Counted from the stretch's first letter, positions 22,449 through 32,742 are shown. The stretch: DNA of 64,000 nucleotides from Seohaeicola zhoushanensis (GCF_014656415.1 NZ_BNCJ01000007.1:1-64000), one strand, 5' to 3'. A program made the numbers and translations. The notes: a model not told the origin generated them from the letters alone.

Positions 22449-23264
22449 TCAACCCAGGTGCGAGGTGCCCCAGATATAGACCGCGAAGAAGAGGAACAGC
22501 CAGACGACGTCCACGAAGTGCCAGTACCAGGCGGCGGCCTCGAAGCCGACGTGGCGCTCGGGGGTGAAGTCGCCCTTGATCGCGCGGATCAGGCAGACGG
22601 TCAGGAAGATCGTCCCGATGATCACGTGGAAGCCGTGGAAGCCGGTTGCCATGAAGAAGTTCGAGAAGAACTGGTCGCCGCCGAATTCCCAGCCGTCGTG
22701 GGTCAGCAGCAGCGCGTATTCATAGCCCTGCAGCGCGGTGAAGGCGACGCCGAGCACGATGCCGATGGCCAGGCCCTGCACCAGCGCCTTGCGGTCGTTG
22801 CCATGCACGAGGCCATGGTGCGCCCAGGTCACGGCGCAGCCCGAGAGCAGCAGGATCAGCGTGTTGATCAGCGGCAGGTGGAACGGGTCGATCGCATGGA
22901 TGTGCGGCGCGACATATTCGGTGCCGATGTATTCCTGCATCGGGTAGATCTGGTGTTTGAAGAACGACCAGAACCAGGCAAAGAAGAACATCACCTCGGA
23001 CATGATGAACAGGATGAAGCCGTAACGCAGGCCGATCCGCACGACGGGCGTGTGATCGCCGACATGGCTTTCCTCAACCACGCGCTTCCACCACACGAAC
23101 ATGGTGTAGAGCACCCCGACCAGGCCGATCAGGCAGGCCCAGGGAGAGCCGCCGTGCATCCAGAGCACGGCGCCGAACAGCATGACGAACGCGCTGACCG
23201 ACCCGATGAACGGCTCGATAGAGGGTGGCAGGATGTGATAGTCGTGGTTCTTTGCGTGTGCCAT
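22449..23264 (-). CDS. ctaE: Cytochrome c oxidase subunit III
   Basis: A 271-residue membrane protein with seven hydrophobic helices and the subunit III landmarks [57 protein letters not shown] and [15 protein letters not shown]. It is part of the proton-pumping aa3 oxidase. Subunit I (ctaD) is not in the window. It is preceded by ctaG and followed by a terminator. Confidence 0.97.
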   Translation of the reverse strand: MAHAKNHDYHILPPSIEPFIGSVSAFVMLFGAVLWMHGGSPWACLIGLVGVLYTMFVWWKRVVEESHVGDHTPVVRIGLRYGFILFIMSEVMFFFAWFWSFFKHQIYPMQEYIGTEYVAPHIHAIDPFHLPLINTLILLLSGCAVTWAHHGLVHGNDRKALVQGLAIGIVLGVAFTALQGYEYALLLTHDGWEFGGDQFFSNFFMATGFHGFHVIIGTIFLTVCLIRAIKGDFTPERHVGFEAAAWYWHFVDVVWLFLFFAVYIWGTSHLG

Positions 23265-23288
23265 TCAGGTGTCCCTCGCCTTGGGCAA

Positions 23289-23858
23289 TCAGTTCGTAGT
23301 TGCGCCTGCACCGGTGTCAAGGGCGGCATAGCCCTCCGGCAGGTCGATCTCGTGGAAAGTGTAAGACAGCGTGATGCTGTGGATGTATTTGCCATCCATG
23401 TCGTCGACGATGGCCGGATCGACGTAGAAGCTGACCGGCATCTGCACCGTCTCTCCGGGCGCCAGCACCTGCTCGGTGAAGCAGAAGCACTCGACCTTGA
23501 TGAAGAACGATCCGGCCTCGTAGGGGAAGACGTTGTAGGTCGCCTGCCCCGCGACCGGACGGTCGGTCGGGTTGTGCGCCTCGTAGAAGGCCAGCCCGGT
23601 TTCGCCGATCTTCAGCTCCATCGTGTGCTCGAGCGGCTTGAAGCTCCAGGGCATCTCGCGATCAAGCGAGCCGTCGAAGCGGATCTTGATGGTCTTGTCC
23701 AGGACAGTGTCCGACCCGGTCTCGGCCACGCCGGTGACACCGCCGAAACCGGTCACCTTGCAGAACCAGCTGTAGAAGGGAACCGAGGCCCAGGACAGGC
23801 CGCCCATCAGGACGACCACGCCGACCAGCTTCACCAGGGTCTTCTGCGCCGGGTTCAT
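23289..23858 (-). CDS. ctaG: Cytochrome c oxidase assembly protein CtaG/Cox11
   Basis: A 189-residue protein delivering copper to the CuB site. One N-terminal transmembrane helix (9-27) is followed by a periplasmic beta domain with the copper-binding C-F-C (C124, C126 in [10 protein letters not shown]). The ATG at 23858 overlaps the stop of the small CoxF-like gene (ATGA), defining the start. It belongs to the ctaC-ctaB-small ORF-ctaG-ctaE series. Confidence 0.96.
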   Translation of the reverse strand: MNPAQKTLVKLVGVVVLMGGLSWASVPFYSWFCKVTGFGGVTGVAETGSDTVLDKTIKIRFDGSLDREMPWSFKPLEHTMELKIGETGLAFYEAHNPTDRPVAGQATYNVFPYEAGSFFIKVECFCFTEQVLAPGETVQMPVSFYVDPAIVDDMDGKYIHSITLSYTFHEIDLPEGYAALDTGAGATTN

Positions 23859-24016
23859 TTCGATTGCTCCGTCTGCACCGCGGCAAAGTCGCCACGGGTG
23901 ACCTTGACCATCGTCAGGCCGAAGACCAGCGCGACGAAGGCGGCCAGCACCAGGCCCAGGCCCAGGTTGCGGCCGAAACGGCGGTTGTGCAGTTCGTGGG
24001 TTGGGCGCAGGCTCAT
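23855..24016 (-). CDS. CoxF-like small membrane protein
   Basis: A 53-residue protein starting [20 protein letters not shown], with one transmembrane helix (about 17-39), then [18 protein letters not shown]. Small single-helix ORFs at this exact place between ctaB and ctaG are recurrent in Rhodobacterales and Paracoccus and are presumed oxidase assembly factors. It overlaps ctaB at its start (ATGA at 24016-24013) and ctaG at its end. Its function is not established. Confidence 0.85.
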   Translation of the reverse strand: MSLRPTHELHNRRFGRNLGLGLVLAAFVALVFGLTMVKVTRGDFAAVQTEQSK

Positions 24017-24954
24017 GACCAGCCTCCAAGTCCGTAGGGCTTCAGCATGGCCTCGGCCGCGATCGCACCGAAGTGCAGGAAGAGATAGAGCAGCGAGAGC
24101 CGGAAGAACTTCCGCTCGACCGCGAAGTTGTCGGCCTCCGAGGCCGCCTCGTCACGCCGCCAGATCCGCAGCGCGCCGAGCAGGAACAGCGCGTTCAGCA
24201 CCACCGAGACGGTCAGATACAGCGGCCCGCCCAGCCCGGTGAATCCGGCGCCGATGGCAAAGGCCGCCAGCACCACGGTATAGGCCAGGATATGCCAGCG
24301 GGTCGCGCGGCGGCCGTGGGTCACGGTCAGCATCGGCACGCCGGCATCGTCGTAATCGTTGCGCATGAACAGCGCCAGCGCCCAGAAGTGCGGCGGCGTC
24401 CACAGGAAGGTCAACGCCACCATCAGCCAGGGCTCGACCGCCATGCTGCCGGTTGCCGCCACCCAACCCACCAGCGGAGGGAAGGCGCCGGCCAGGCCGC
24501 CGATGACGATGTTCTGCGGCGTCGACCGCTTGAGCCACATCGAGTAGATGACGACGTAGAAGAAGATCGTGAAGGCGAGCAGCGCCCCGGCAAGGATATT
24601 GGTCGCCAGCGCCAGCATCACCACCGAGAAGCCCGAAAGCGCGATGCCGAGGCCCAGCGCCTCGCCCGGCTCGATCAGGCCCGCGGGAATCGGCCGGGAG
24701 CGGGTGCGCCGCATCACCGCGTCGATATCGGCATCCCACCACATGTTCAGCGCGCCCGAGGCGCCACCTCCCACCGCGATGAACAGGATCGCGCAGAAGC
24801 CGATGAACGGATGCACCGGAACCGGCGCGGCCAGCAGGCCGACCAGCGCGGTGAACACCACCAGCGACATGACGCGCGGCTTCAGCAGGGCGAAATAGTC
24901 GCCGAATCCGGCTTCGCCCATCCTGGTCTGCGTCTGAAGGCTTGCGTCGCTCAT
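24013..24954 (-). CDS. ctaB: Heme O synthase (protoheme IX farnesyltransferase)
   Basis: A 313-residue UbiA-type prenyltransferase adding a farnesyl chain to heme b. The first Asp-rich motif is [20 protein letters not shown] and the second loop region is [19 protein letters not shown]; there are about eight to nine transmembrane helices. The ATG at 24954 (GAGG upstream) is preferred to the longer in-frame start at 25026, because the extra residues come from the 25-bp inverted repeat lying between ctaC and ctaB. Confidence 0.96.
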   Translation of the reverse strand: MSDASLQTQTRMGEAGFGDYFALLKPRVMSLVVFTALVGLLAAPVPVHPFIGFCAILFIAVGGGASGALNMWWDADIDAVMRRTRSRPIPAGLIEPGEALGLGIALSGFSVVMLALATNILAGALLAFTIFFYVVIYSMWLKRSTPQNIVIGGLAGAFPPLVGWVAATGSMAVEPWLMVALTFLWTPPHFWALALFMRNDYDDAGVPMLTVTHGRRATRWHILAYTVVLAAFAIGAGFTGLGGPLYLTVSVVLNALFLLGALRIWRRDEAASEADNFAVERKFFRLSLLYLFLHFGAIAAEAMLKPYGLGGWS

Positions 24955-24968
24955 TCCGGTGCCTCGGC

Positions 24969-25027
24969 GGTGCGCGCCAGGCGCGCACCCTACGGGTTGG
25001 GTGTAGGGTGCGCGCCTGGCGCGCACC
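24969..25027. repeat. Perfect 25-bp inverted repeat with 9-nt loop between ctaC and ctaB
   Basis: Arms 24969-24993 and 25003-25027 are perfectly complementary over 25 bp (each contains GCGCGCC and ends at the loop with CCCTAC/GTAGGG); the loop is GGGTTGGGT. In RNA this is a very stable hairpin. It resembles GTAGGGTGCGCGC-type extragenic palindromes seen in many genomes. It could attenuate or stabilise the mRNA between the two genes. Confidence 0.93.
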
Positions 25028-25033
25028 GTTTCC

Positions 25034-25918
25034 TTAGTCGGCCTGCGCCACTTTCACGTCCAGCGGCTTGCCGGCGTATTGGTCGATCGCGCCCTTCAGC
25101 CATTCCTCGTAGGCGGCTTCGCTGACGATCTTGACGGTGATCGGCATATAGGCGTGGTCCTTGCCGCAAAGCTCCGAGCACTGGCCGAAGTAGATGCCTT
25201 CCTTGTCGGCCTTGAACCAGAGTTCGGCCAGGCGGCCCGGAACGCCGTCCTGCTTCACGCCGAAGGCCGGGATGGTCCACGAGTGGATCACGTCCGAACC
25301 GGTGACCTGAACCACCACTGTCTTGCCGACCGGCAGCACCAGCGCGGTATCGGTCGCCAGCAGGTATTCGTCGCGGCTGTAGCCCGCATCCGTCAGCATC
25401 TTCTCGACGTTCTCGTCGAGCACGTAGTTGCCGCCGGTGGCCGGCTGGCCGATCATGTAGCTGTCGAAGCCGAAGTCATGATCGACATACTGGTAGGACC
25501 AGTACCACTGGTTGCCGGTCGCCTTGACGGTGATGTCGGCCTCGGGGATCTCCTGCTGGTCGAACAGCACCGGCAGCGAGAAGGCACCGATCAGCACCAG
25601 GATGAACACCGGCACGATGGTCCACGCCACTTCCAGCGGCGTGTTGTGGGTGAACTGCGCCGGCGTCGGGTTGGCGCGGCGGTTGAACCGCACGATCGCG
25701 TAGATCAGCAGCAGCGTCACGAAGACACAGATTGCAGTGATGATGATCAGAATCATGTGATCGAGCCACTGCTGCTCGTGCGCCAGGCTGGTCGCCGCCG
25801 TCTGGAACGAGGTTCCGCCGGGCACCGGTCTGCCGACGATCTCGAGCTTGTCCTGGGCCATGGCCGGCAGGGCGGTAAGTCCGCCGAGCAGCCCCGAAAT
25901 CGTGAATGCTGTCTTCAT
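25034..25918 (-). CDS. ctaC: Cytochrome c oxidase subunit II
   Basis: A 294-residue protein: signal peptide to about residue 21 (ALPAMA), two transmembrane helices (about 55-77 and 97-117), then a cupredoxin domain. CuA ligands are seen: His in GSDVIHSW, then Cys, Cys, His and Met in [14 protein letters not shown]. It also has the aromatic QWYWSYQY patch for electron entry. It is first gene of the operon and is divergent from tldD. Confidence 0.97.
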   Translation of the reverse strand: MKTAFTISGLLGGLTALPAMAQDKLEIVGRPVPGGTSFQTAATSLAHEQQWLDHMILIIITAICVFVTLLLIYAIVRFNRRANPTPAQFTHNTPLEVAWTIVPVFILVLIGAFSLPVLFDQQEIPEADITVKATGNQWYWSYQYVDHDFGFDSYMIGQPATGGNYVLDENVEKMLTDAGYSRDEYLLATDTALVLPVGKTVVVQVTGSDVIHSWTIPAFGVKQDGVPGRLAELWFKADKEGIYFGQCSELCGKDHAYMPITVKIVSEAAYEEWLKGAIDQYAGKPLDVKVAQAD

Positions 25919-26101
25919 GTCGTGTCCTGATCGGTTGATCGCGCTTCGTACCTGGAACCTGGTCGCGCCAAATCGGCCGCGCGCCAGCCCCGTTGTGTTC
26001 GTTGCCGCTAGAAACCATATTCCGACAGACAGATAAAGCCATCAGCTTGCGTCAAACGGACGCTTTTTGCCCTTGATCAGCCGGAAAGGCCGGAAATACT
26101 C

Positions 26102-27523
26102 ATGGATGACACCCCTTTTCGCCCCTTCGAATCCGTTTTGCCGCTCGATGCGGCCCTTGCCGAGCTGCGCGCGGCGACCGATGGCGCCGATGACGGCGAG
26201 CTTTTCGTCGAGCGCCGCCGCTCCGAGGCGCTGACCTTCGACGACGGCCGTCTCAAGAGCGCGAGCTACGACGCCGCCGAGGGTTTCGGCCTGCGCGCGG
26301 TCAAGGGCGACGTCGCCGGATACGCCCATTCCACCGAGATGACGCTGGCGGCGCTGAAACGCGCCGGCGAGACCGCGCGCCTGGCCGTTGGCGATGGCGG
26401 CGGCACGCTCGCCGAGGCGCCCCGCGCCACCAATCGCCGCCCCTATACCGACGCCGACCCGATCGGCGGCGTGCCGTTCCCGGTCAAGATCGAGACCCTG
26501 CGCGAGATCGACGCCTTCGCCCGCGGCCTCGATTCCCGCGTGGTGCAGGTATCGGCCATGCTCGCCGCCTCGCTGCAGGAGGTCGAGATTCTGCGCCCCG
26601 ACGGCATTCGCGTGCGCGACATCCGTCCGATGACCCGGCTCAACGTATCGGTGATCGTCGAACAGGGCGGCCGGCGCGAATCCGGCACCGCCGGCGGCGG
26701 CGGGCGCGTCGGACTCGACGGGCTGATCGACCCCGCCGACTGGCAGGCCAAGGCCAACGAGGCGCTGCGCATCGCGCTGGTGAACCTCGACGCCGAACCC
26801 GCCCCCGCCGGAGTGATGGAGGTGGCGCTCGGCCCCGGCTGGCCCGGCATCCTGCTGCACGAGGCCATCGGCCACGGGCTCGAGGGCGACTTCAACCGCA
26901 AGGGCACATCCGCCTTCGCCGGGCTGATGGGCCAGCGCGTCGCCGCGCCGGGCGTGACCGTGGTCGACGACGGCACCCTGCCCGACCGCCGCGGCTCGAT
27001 CGCCGTCGACGACGAGGGCACGCCCTCCTCGCGCACCGTGCTGATCGAGGACGGCATCCTCACCGGCTTCATGCAGGACCGCCAGAACGCCCGGCTGATG
27101 GGCGTCGCCCCCACCGGCAACGGCCGCCGGCAGAGCTTTGCCCACAAGCCGATGCCGCGCATGACCAATACCATCATGCTGGGCGGCACCGCCAACCCCG
27201 GCGACCTGGTGGCCGACATCAAGGACGGCATCTGGGCGGTCGGCTTCGGCGGCGGCCAGGTCGACATCACCAACGGCAAGTTCGTCTTCTCCTGCACCGA
27301 GGCTTACCGCGTGAAGAACGGCCGTGTCGGCGCGCCGGTCAAGGGGGCCACGCTGATCGGCGACGGGCCCAACGCGCTCAAGCGCATCCGCGGCCTCGGC
27401 AACGACATGGCGCTGGATCCGGGCCTCGGCAATTGCGGCAAGGACGGGCAATGGGTGCCGGTCGGCGTCGGCCAGCCCACCGTGCTGATCGACGGGCTGA
27501 CCATCGGCGGCTCCGCCGCCTGA
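26102..27523 (+). CDS. tldD: TldD metalloprotease
   Basis: A 473-residue zinc peptidase. HEAIGHGLEGDF (about residue 253 onward) supplies the metal-binding His/Glu residues. TldD acts with TldE/PmbA in degrading unfolded peptides and processing some modified peptides; tldE is not seen in the window. It starts 183 bp from the divergent ctaC, the same neighbourhood as in many Rhodobacterales. Confidence 0.96.
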   Translation: MDDTPFRPFESVLPLDAALAELRAATDGADDGELFVERRRSEALTFDDGRLKSASYDAAEGFGLRAVKGDVAGYAHSTEMTLAALKRAGETARLAVGDGGGTLAEAPRATNRRPYTDADPIGGVPFPVKIETLREIDAFARGLDSRVVQVSAMLAASLQEVEILRPDGIRVRDIRPMTRLNVSVIVEQGGRRESGTAGGGGRVGLDGLIDPADWQAKANEALRIALVNLDAEPAPAGVMEVALGPGWPGILLHEAIGHGLEGDFNRKGTSAFAGLMGQRVAAPGVTVVDDGTLPDRRGSIAVDDEGTPSSRTVLIEDGILTGFMQDRQNARLMGVAPTGNGRRQSFAHKPMPRMTNTIMLGGTANPGDLVADIKDGIWAVGFGGGQVDITNGKFVFSCTEAYRVKNGRVGAPVKGATLIGDGPNALKRIRGLGNDMALDPGLGNCGKDGQWVPVGVGQPTVLIDGLTIGGSAA

Positions 27524-27530
27524 GAGAATC

Positions 27531-27570
27531 GCCCGCCGCGCTGTGCCTGAGTCGGGTGCGGCGGGCCATC
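27531..27570 (+). terminator. Possible terminator after tldD
   Basis: Stem GCCCGCCGC / GCGGCGGGC (27531-27539 with 27558-27566), 18-nt loop, followed by CATCTTT. The T-run is poor, so strength is uncertain. Confidence 0.45.
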
Positions 27571-27759
27571 TTTCCGGTGCTCCAAGCGGACCCGGTTTTT
27601 TCCGACACCCCGGCGCACCTCGGGTTCCACGCATCGAATCAACGACCTGGCCCGCCCAGGGGCCATACCATGCGCCCCGATCGCAATAATTTGTCCCGAT
27701 TTACGACCTGTTAACCCGCCCTCGGCTAGACCTGTCCCTGCAACACGGCGGAGCGACGG

Positions 27760-28914
27760 ATGACCGGGAACAAAAGTTCTTCCACTCACCCCCCACTCCC
27801 ACCCACCACGGAAGACGATCGGTTTTCCTGGCTCCGCCTGTTGCGCTCGCGCCGTGTCGGCGTGACCACGTTCTACCGGCTGCTGGCCGAACATGAGACA
27901 GCGCAGAACGCGCTGGACGCGCTGCCCGAAGTGGCACGCACCGCCGGGGTGGAGGATTACGAAACCTGCCCGCCCCGCGTGATCGAAGCCGAGATGAAGG
28001 CCGCAAAGGCCGCGCGCGCGCGGCTTTTGTGCCTCGGCGATCCCGACTATCCGCCCGATCTCACGCTGATTCCCGACCCGCCGCCGCTGCTCTGGGCGCA
28101 GGGCCGCGCCGATCTCGCCGCCCGCCCCTGCATCGCCGTGGTCGGCGCCCGCAACGCCTCCTCGATCGGCACCCGCATGGCGCGCGGCCTGGCCCGCGAC
28201 CTCGGCGCCGCCGGCTTCACCGTGGTCTCGGGCCTCGCCCGCGGCATCGACGCGGCGGCCCATGACGGCGCGCTCGCCACCGGTACCATCGCGGTGATGG
28301 CCGGCGGCGTCGATGTGATCTACCCGCCCGAGAACGCCGCGCTCGCCGGGCGCATCGCCACCGAAGGGCTGCGCCTCTCGGAACAGCCCATGGGCCTCGC
28401 CCCGCAGGCGCGCCACTTCCCGGCGCGCAACCGCATCGTCTCGGGCCTCGCCCGCGCGGTGGTGGTGGTCGAGGCGGCGACGAAGTCCGGCAGCCTCATC
28501 ACCGCCCGCGACGCGCTCGACCAGGGGCGCGAGGTGCTGGCGGTTCCGGGCCACCCGATCGACGCCCGCGCCGCCGGCTGCAACATGCTGATCCGCGACG
28601 GCGCCACGCTGGTCCGCCACGCCACCGACGTGCTTGCCGCGCTCGGCCTCGACGACCTGCCCGCCGCCGCCCCGCCGCCCGAACACCGGCCCGCTCCGGC
28701 GCCACGCCCGCCGCAACCACCCCGCACGCTGGCCGAAACCGCGGCGCTGCACCAGCGCATCCTCGACCGGCTCGGCCCCAGCCCGATCGCCGAGGACCAG
28801 CTGATTCGCGACCTCGCCGCCTCCGCCGACCAGGTCGGCCCGGCCCTCATCGACCTCGAACTCGATGGCCAGATCGCCCGCCAGTCCGGCGGCCTGCTCT
28901 GCCGCCTGAACTGA
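27760..28914 (+). CDS. dprA: DNA processing protein DprA/Smf
   Basis: A 384-residue protein that loads RecA onto incoming single-stranded DNA. The Rossmann-like core has IAVVGARNASSIGTRMARGL, VVSGLARGIDAAAHDGAL, ARNRIVSGLAR and VAAT-type ATKSGSLITARDALDQGR, and a winged helix closes the C-terminus (DRLGPSPIAEDQLIRDLA). A proline/alanine linker precedes the winged helix. GGAG precedes the ATG. topA follows on the same strand, a common pairing. Confidence 0.94.
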   Translation: MTGNKSSSTHPPLPPTTEDDRFSWLRLLRSRRVGVTTFYRLLAEHETAQNALDALPEVARTAGVEDYETCPPRVIEAEMKAAKAARARLLCLGDPDYPPDLTLIPDPPPLLWAQGRADLAARPCIAVVGARNASSIGTRMARGLARDLGAAGFTVVSGLARGIDAAAHDGALATGTIAVMAGGVDVIYPPENAALAGRIATEGLRLSEQPMGLAPQARHFPARNRIVSGLARAVVVVEAATKSGSLITARDALDQGREVLAVPGHPIDARAAGCNMLIRDGATLVRHATDVLAALGLDDLPAAAPPPEHRPAPAPRPPQPPRTLAETAALHQRILDRLGPSPIAEDQLIRDLAASADQVGPALIDLELDGQIARQSGGLLCRLN

Positions 28915-29223
28915 CGCGCCCGCCCCGGCCAGCGCCCCGCCTGCGGCTTCTTCTCTTTCCAAATACTCCAGATCGACCACGCCGCCGGCGCCCCCCGCCG
29001 GCAGGGGCGCCGGTGCCGGCCAATACCCCCGCCCGTAGGGCGCGCCCCGCCCGCCGCGCCAACGAGAGGCGCAACAGCCCCGGCCCCGCGACCCCATTCG
29101 GCGACCCTGTCACCACCGCCGCCGGATGCGCCCAAACCGCGCGGATTGACAATCAGGTCTTGCACCCCACATGTTGCCCCGCCATAGAGCCGCCCTGCGG
29201 ATGTTCGAGAGGTCGTTAGCTAA
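28915..29223 (+). other. Intergenic dprA-topA with repeat copy 2 and a possible promoter
   Basis: This 309-bp stretch has no gene. It holds a TTTCCAAATA-family repeat (28932-28969), a GC-rich self-complementary stretch with CCGCCGGC-type blocks around 28980-29020, and a TTGACA hexamer at 29146-29151 that could be the -35 of the topA promoter. The matching -10 (around 29169-29177) is weak. Confidence 0.5.
28932..28969 (+). repeat. TTTCCAAATA-family repeat, copy 2
   Basis: Contains GCTTCTTCTCTTTCCAAATA and CTCC, identical to copy 1 over this core, 17 nt after the dprA stop and in the sense orientation. Confidence 0.8.
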
Positions 29224-31842
29224 ATGCCCGTTGTTGTTGTGGAATCGCCTGCCAAGGCCAAGACGATCAACAAATACCTCGGGCCCGGCTACACGGTTCT
29301 CGCCTCCTACGGCCACGTCCGCGACCTTCCGCCCAAGGATGGTTCGGTCGATCCCGAGCATGATTTCGAGATGACCTGGGAGGTCGCCAACGACAGCAAG
29401 AAGCACGTCAAGGCGATCGCCGATGCGCTGGCCGAAGACGGCGAACTGATCCTCGCAACCGACCCCGACCGCGAGGGCGAGGCGATCTCCTGGCACCTCC
29501 AGGAGGCGCTCACCAAGCGGCGTTCGATCAAGAAGGACACCGCCGTCAGCCGCGTGACCTTCAACGCCATCACCAAGAACGCCGTGACCGAGGCGATGAA
29601 GAACCCGCGCCAGGTCGACATGCCGCTGGTCGAGGCCTACCTCGCCCGCCGCGCGCTCGACTATCTCGTCGGCTTCACCCTCTCGCCGGTGCTCTGGCGC
29701 AAGCTGCCCGGCGCCAAGTCGGCGGGCCGCGTGCAATCGGTCTGCCTCCGCCTCATCGTCGAACGCGAGATGGAGATCGAAGCCTTCCGCGCCCGCGAAT
29801 ACTGGACCGTCAAGGCCGTGCTCGCCACCCCGCGCGGCCAGGAATACGAGGCCCGGCTGACCGTTCTGGCCGGCAAGAAACTCGACCGCTACGACATCGA
29901 GAACGCCACCCAGGCCGAGCTTGCCGTGCAGGCGGTGACCAGCCGCGACCTGACCGTCACCTCGGTCGAGGCCAAGCCCGCCAGCCGCAACCCCTCGCCG
30001 CCCTTCATGACCTCGACGCTGCAGCAGGAAGCCAGCCGCAAGTTCGGCATGGGCGCGCGCCAGTGCATGAACGCGGCGCAGCGGCTCTACGAGGCCGGGC
30101 ACATCACCTACATGCGAACCGACGGCATCGACATGGCCCCCGAGGCGGTCACCGCCGCGCGCGAGGCCATCGGTGCGCGCTATGGCAAGGACTACGTGCC
30201 GGCGCAGCCGCGGATCTACAAGAACAAGGCCAAGAACGCCCAGGAAGCCCACGAATGTATCCGCCCCACCGACATGGCGGCGGACGTGGACCAGCTCAAG
30301 CTCAAGGACAGTGACCAGGCCCGCCTCTACGACCTGATCTGGAAGCGCACGCTGGCCTGCCAGATGGAATCGGCGCGTCTCGAACGCACAACCGTCGACA
30401 TCGGCAGCCGCGACGGCCAGGTCGAACTGCGCGCCACCGGCCAGGTGGTGCTCTTCGACGGCTTCCTCAAGGTCTACGAGGAAGGCCGCGACGAGGTGGT
30501 CGACGAGGACGACAAGCGCCTGCCGCAGATCAGCCAGGGCGAGAAGGCCGAGAAGCGTTCGGTCAGCCCCGAGCAGCATTTCACCCAGCCGCCGCCGCGC
30601 TACACCGAGGCGACGCTGGTCAAGAAGATGGAAGAGCTCGGCATCGGCCGGCCCTCGACCTATGCCAGCGTCGTGACCACGATCCAGGAGCGGGAATATG
30701 TCCGCAAGGACAAGAACCGGCTGATCCCCGAGGACAAGGGCCGTCTGGTGACGGCCTTCCTCATCAACTACTTCCAGAAATACGTCGGCTACGATTTCAC
30801 CGCCTCGCTCGAGGACGATCTCGACAACATCAGCGCCGGCGACGCCGACTACAAGACGGTACTCTCGCGCTTCTGGCGCGACTTCTCGGCCGCCGTGGCC
30901 GAAACCGCCGAGCTGCGCATCACCGACGTGCTCGAGAAGATCAACGAGGTGCTCGCGCCGCATCTCTTCCCGCCCACCGAGGACGGCAGCGACCCGCGCC
31001 GCTGCCCGAACTGCGGCGAGGGCCGGCTGTCGATGCGCACCGCGCGCTCGGGCGGGGCCTTCATCGGCTGCTCGAACTACCCCGAATGCCGTTACACCCG
31101 CCCCTTCGGCCCGCCGGGCACCGAAAGCGACCAGATCTCGCCCGACGGCAAGGTGCTGGGCGAGGACCAGGGCGAGCTCATCACCCTGCGCTCGGGCCGC
31201 TTCGGCCCCTACGTGCAGCGCGGCGAGGCGACCGAGGACAACCCCAAGCCGCCACGGGCTTCGCTGCCCAAGGGCTGGGACGCCGATGCGCTCGACCTGG
31301 AAAAGGCGTTGCGGCTGCTGAGCCTGCCGCGCGAGATCGGCCCGCACCCGGATGATGGCGAGATGATCGAGGCGGCAATCGGCCGCTTCGGGCCCTACGT
31401 CAAGCACGGCAAGCTCTATGCCAACCTGCCCAGCGTCGACGAGGTCTTCGAGATCGGCATGAACCGCGCGGTCGAGGTGCTGGCCCAGAAGCTGGCCAGC
31501 CGCGGCGCGCGCGGCGGCACGGCGGCGCAGCCGCTCAAGGAGCTGGGCGAACACCCCGACGGTGGCGCCGTGGTGGTGATGCCGGGCCGCTATGGTCCTT
31601 ATGTCAAATGGGAAAAGGTCAACGCGACCCTGCCCAAGGAGATCGAGCCCGAGGCGGTGACGCTCGACCAGGCGCTGGCACTGATCGCCGAGAAGAGCGC
31701 CAAGAAGGGCGGGGCCAAGAAGACCAAGGCCGCGGCCAAGCCGGCGGCGAAGAAGACCACCAAGGCCACCGCCAAGACGGCCAAGACCACGAAAACCGCC
31801 GCCAAGAAAACCCCGGCGAAATCCAAGGCGGCCTCGGACTGA
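29224..31842 (+). CDS. topA: DNA topoisomerase I
   Basis: An 872-residue type IA topoisomerase relaxing negative supercoils. TOPRIM domain at the start (VVVESPAKAKTINKYL and the acidic triad in ATDPDREGEA). Active-site Tyr near residue 296 (GHITYMRTDG). One C4 zinc ribbon at about 593-625 (CPNCGEG and FIGCSNYPEC). Three C-terminal repeats of the GRFGPYV type, and a tail very rich in Lys and Ala after about residue 820 that probably binds DNA non-specifically. The start is the ATG at 29224. Confidence 0.97.
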   Translation: MPVVVVESPAKAKTINKYLGPGYTVLASYGHVRDLPPKDGSVDPEHDFEMTWEVANDSKKHVKAIADALAEDGELILATDPDREGEAISWHLQEALTKRRSIKKDTAVSRVTFNAITKNAVTEAMKNPRQVDMPLVEAYLARRALDYLVGFTLSPVLWRKLPGAKSAGRVQSVCLRLIVEREMEIEAFRAREYWTVKAVLATPRGQEYEARLTVLAGKKLDRYDIENATQAELAVQAVTSRDLTVTSVEAKPASRNPSPPFMTSTLQQEASRKFGMGARQCMNAAQRLYEAGHITYMRTDGIDMAPEAVTAAREAIGARYGKDYVPAQPRIYKNKAKNAQEAHECIRPTDMAADVDQLKLKDSDQARLYDLIWKRTLACQMESARLERTTVDIGSRDGQVELRATGQVVLFDGFLKVYEEGRDEVVDEDDKRLPQISQGEKAEKRSVSPEQHFTQPPPRYTEATLVKKMEELGIGRPSTYASVVTTIQEREYVRKDKNRLIPEDKGRLVTAFLINYFQKYVGYDFTASLEDDLDNISAGDADYKTVLSRFWRDFSAAVAETAELRITDVLEKINEVLAPHLFPPTEDGSDPRRCPNCGEGRLSMRTARSGGAFIGCSNYPECRYTRPFGPPGTESDQISPDGKVLGEDQGELITLRSGRFGPYVQRGEATEDNPKPPRASLPKGWDADALDLEKALRLLSLPREIGPHPDDGEMIEAAIGRFGPYVKHGKLYANLPSVDEVFEIGMNRAVEVLAQKLASRGARGGTAAQPLKELGEHPDGGAVVVMPGRYGPYVKWEKVNATLPKEIEPEAVTLDQALALIAEKSAKKGGAKKTKAAAKPAAKKTTKATAKTAKTTKTAAKKTPAKSKAASD

Positions 31843-31858
31843 GGCCGCACCGGCGGGC

Positions 31859-31876
31859 GGCGGGGTAAACCCCGCC
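31859..31876. terminator. Hairpin after topA
   Basis: Stem GGCGGGG / CCCCGCC with loop TAAA, 16 bp past the topA stop, followed by CTACGCCCC. There is no T-run, so it may be an extragenic palindrome (GTAGGGCGGGG type) rather than a classical terminator. Confidence 0.55.
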
Positions 31877-31953
31877 CTACGCCCCTCCCCGCCACCTTTA
31901 CCTCCTGCCCCCGCCACGGTTAGATACCTGTGGACGCAAGCAAGGAGGGAACC

Positions 31954-32742
31954 ATGCGGATTGCCGACGTGGGGGACGTGCGCCTGCACTACCGGATCGA
32001 CGGGGACGAGAACGGCGCGCCGGTGGTATTCGCCAATTCGCTCGGCACCGATCTGCGGCTCTGGGATCAGATCCTGCCACTGCTGCCCAAGGGGCTGAAG
32101 TTCATCCGCTACGACAAGCGCGGCCACGGCCTCTCGTCGATGCCGCCCGCGCCCTATGCGATGGGCGCGCTGGTGCGCGACGTCGAAACCCTGCTCGACC
32201 AACTCGGGGTGCGCGACTGCGTCTTCGTCGGCCTCTCCATCGGCGGAATGATCGCGCAGGGGCTGGCGGTCAAACGGCTCGACCTCGTGCGGGCCATGGT
32301 GCTGTCGAACACCGCCGCCAAGATCGGCACCGCCGAGATGTGGAAGACCCGCATCGACGCGGTGAACGCCGATGGTATCGAAAGCCTCGCCGATGCGGTG
32401 ATGGAACGCTGGTTCTCCAAAGGCTTCCGCGCCACGCCCGAGCTCGAGATCTGGCGCAACATGCTGGTGCGCCAGCCCGCCGAGGGCTATGCCGGCTGCT
32501 CGGCCGCCATCGCGGGCACCGATTTCTACACCACCACCGCCGGGCTGCGCCTGCCCACGCTCGGCATCGCCGGCGACGAGGACGGGTCGACCCCGCCCGA
32601 CCTGGTGCGCGAGACCGTCGACCTGGTGCCCGGCTCACGCTTCCACCTGATCCGCAAAGCGGGGCACCTGCCCTGCGTCGAACAGCCCGAGGAATACGCA
32701 GCGGCGCTGACCGCCTTCCTGAAGGAAGTCGGCCATGTCTGA
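31954..32742 (+). CDS. pcaD: 3-oxoadipate enol-lactonase
   Basis: A 262-residue alpha/beta hydrolase converting 3-oxoadipate enol-lactone to 3-oxoadipate in the protocatechuate branch. Nucleophile motif GLSIGG (Ser near residue 95), oxyanion segment NSLGTDLRLWDQ, and catalytic His in KAGHLPCVEQP. AAGGAGGG lies just upstream of the ATG at 31954; an in-frame GTG at 31930 would put that site inside the gene. It is first gene of the pca operon. It is not fused to a PcaC domain, unlike PcaL. Confidence 0.9.
   Translation: MRIADVGDVRLHYRIDGDENGAPVVFANSLGTDLRLWDQILPLLPKGLKFIRYDKRGHGLSSMPPAPYAMGALVRDVETLLDQLGVRDCVFVGLSIGGMIAQGLAVKRLDLVRAMVLSNTAAKIGTAEMWKTRIDAVNADGIESLADAVMERWFSKGFRATPELEIWRNMLVRQPAEGYAGCSAAIAGTDFYTTTAGLRLPTLGIAGDEDGSTPPDLVRETVDLVPGSRFHLIRKAGHLPCVEQPEEYAAALTAFLKEVGHV

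Noticed and set aside
25027-25031. Longer ctaB start at 25026 giving 24 extra residues
   Set aside because: The extra residues come from the inverted repeat, and a good ribosome site precedes the internal ATG at 24954.
29110-32202. Minus-strand open frame of about 1030 codons opposite topA and pcaD
   Set aside because: Antisense shadow with repetitive Arg/Val/Leu/His content; topA on the plus strand has all family motifs.
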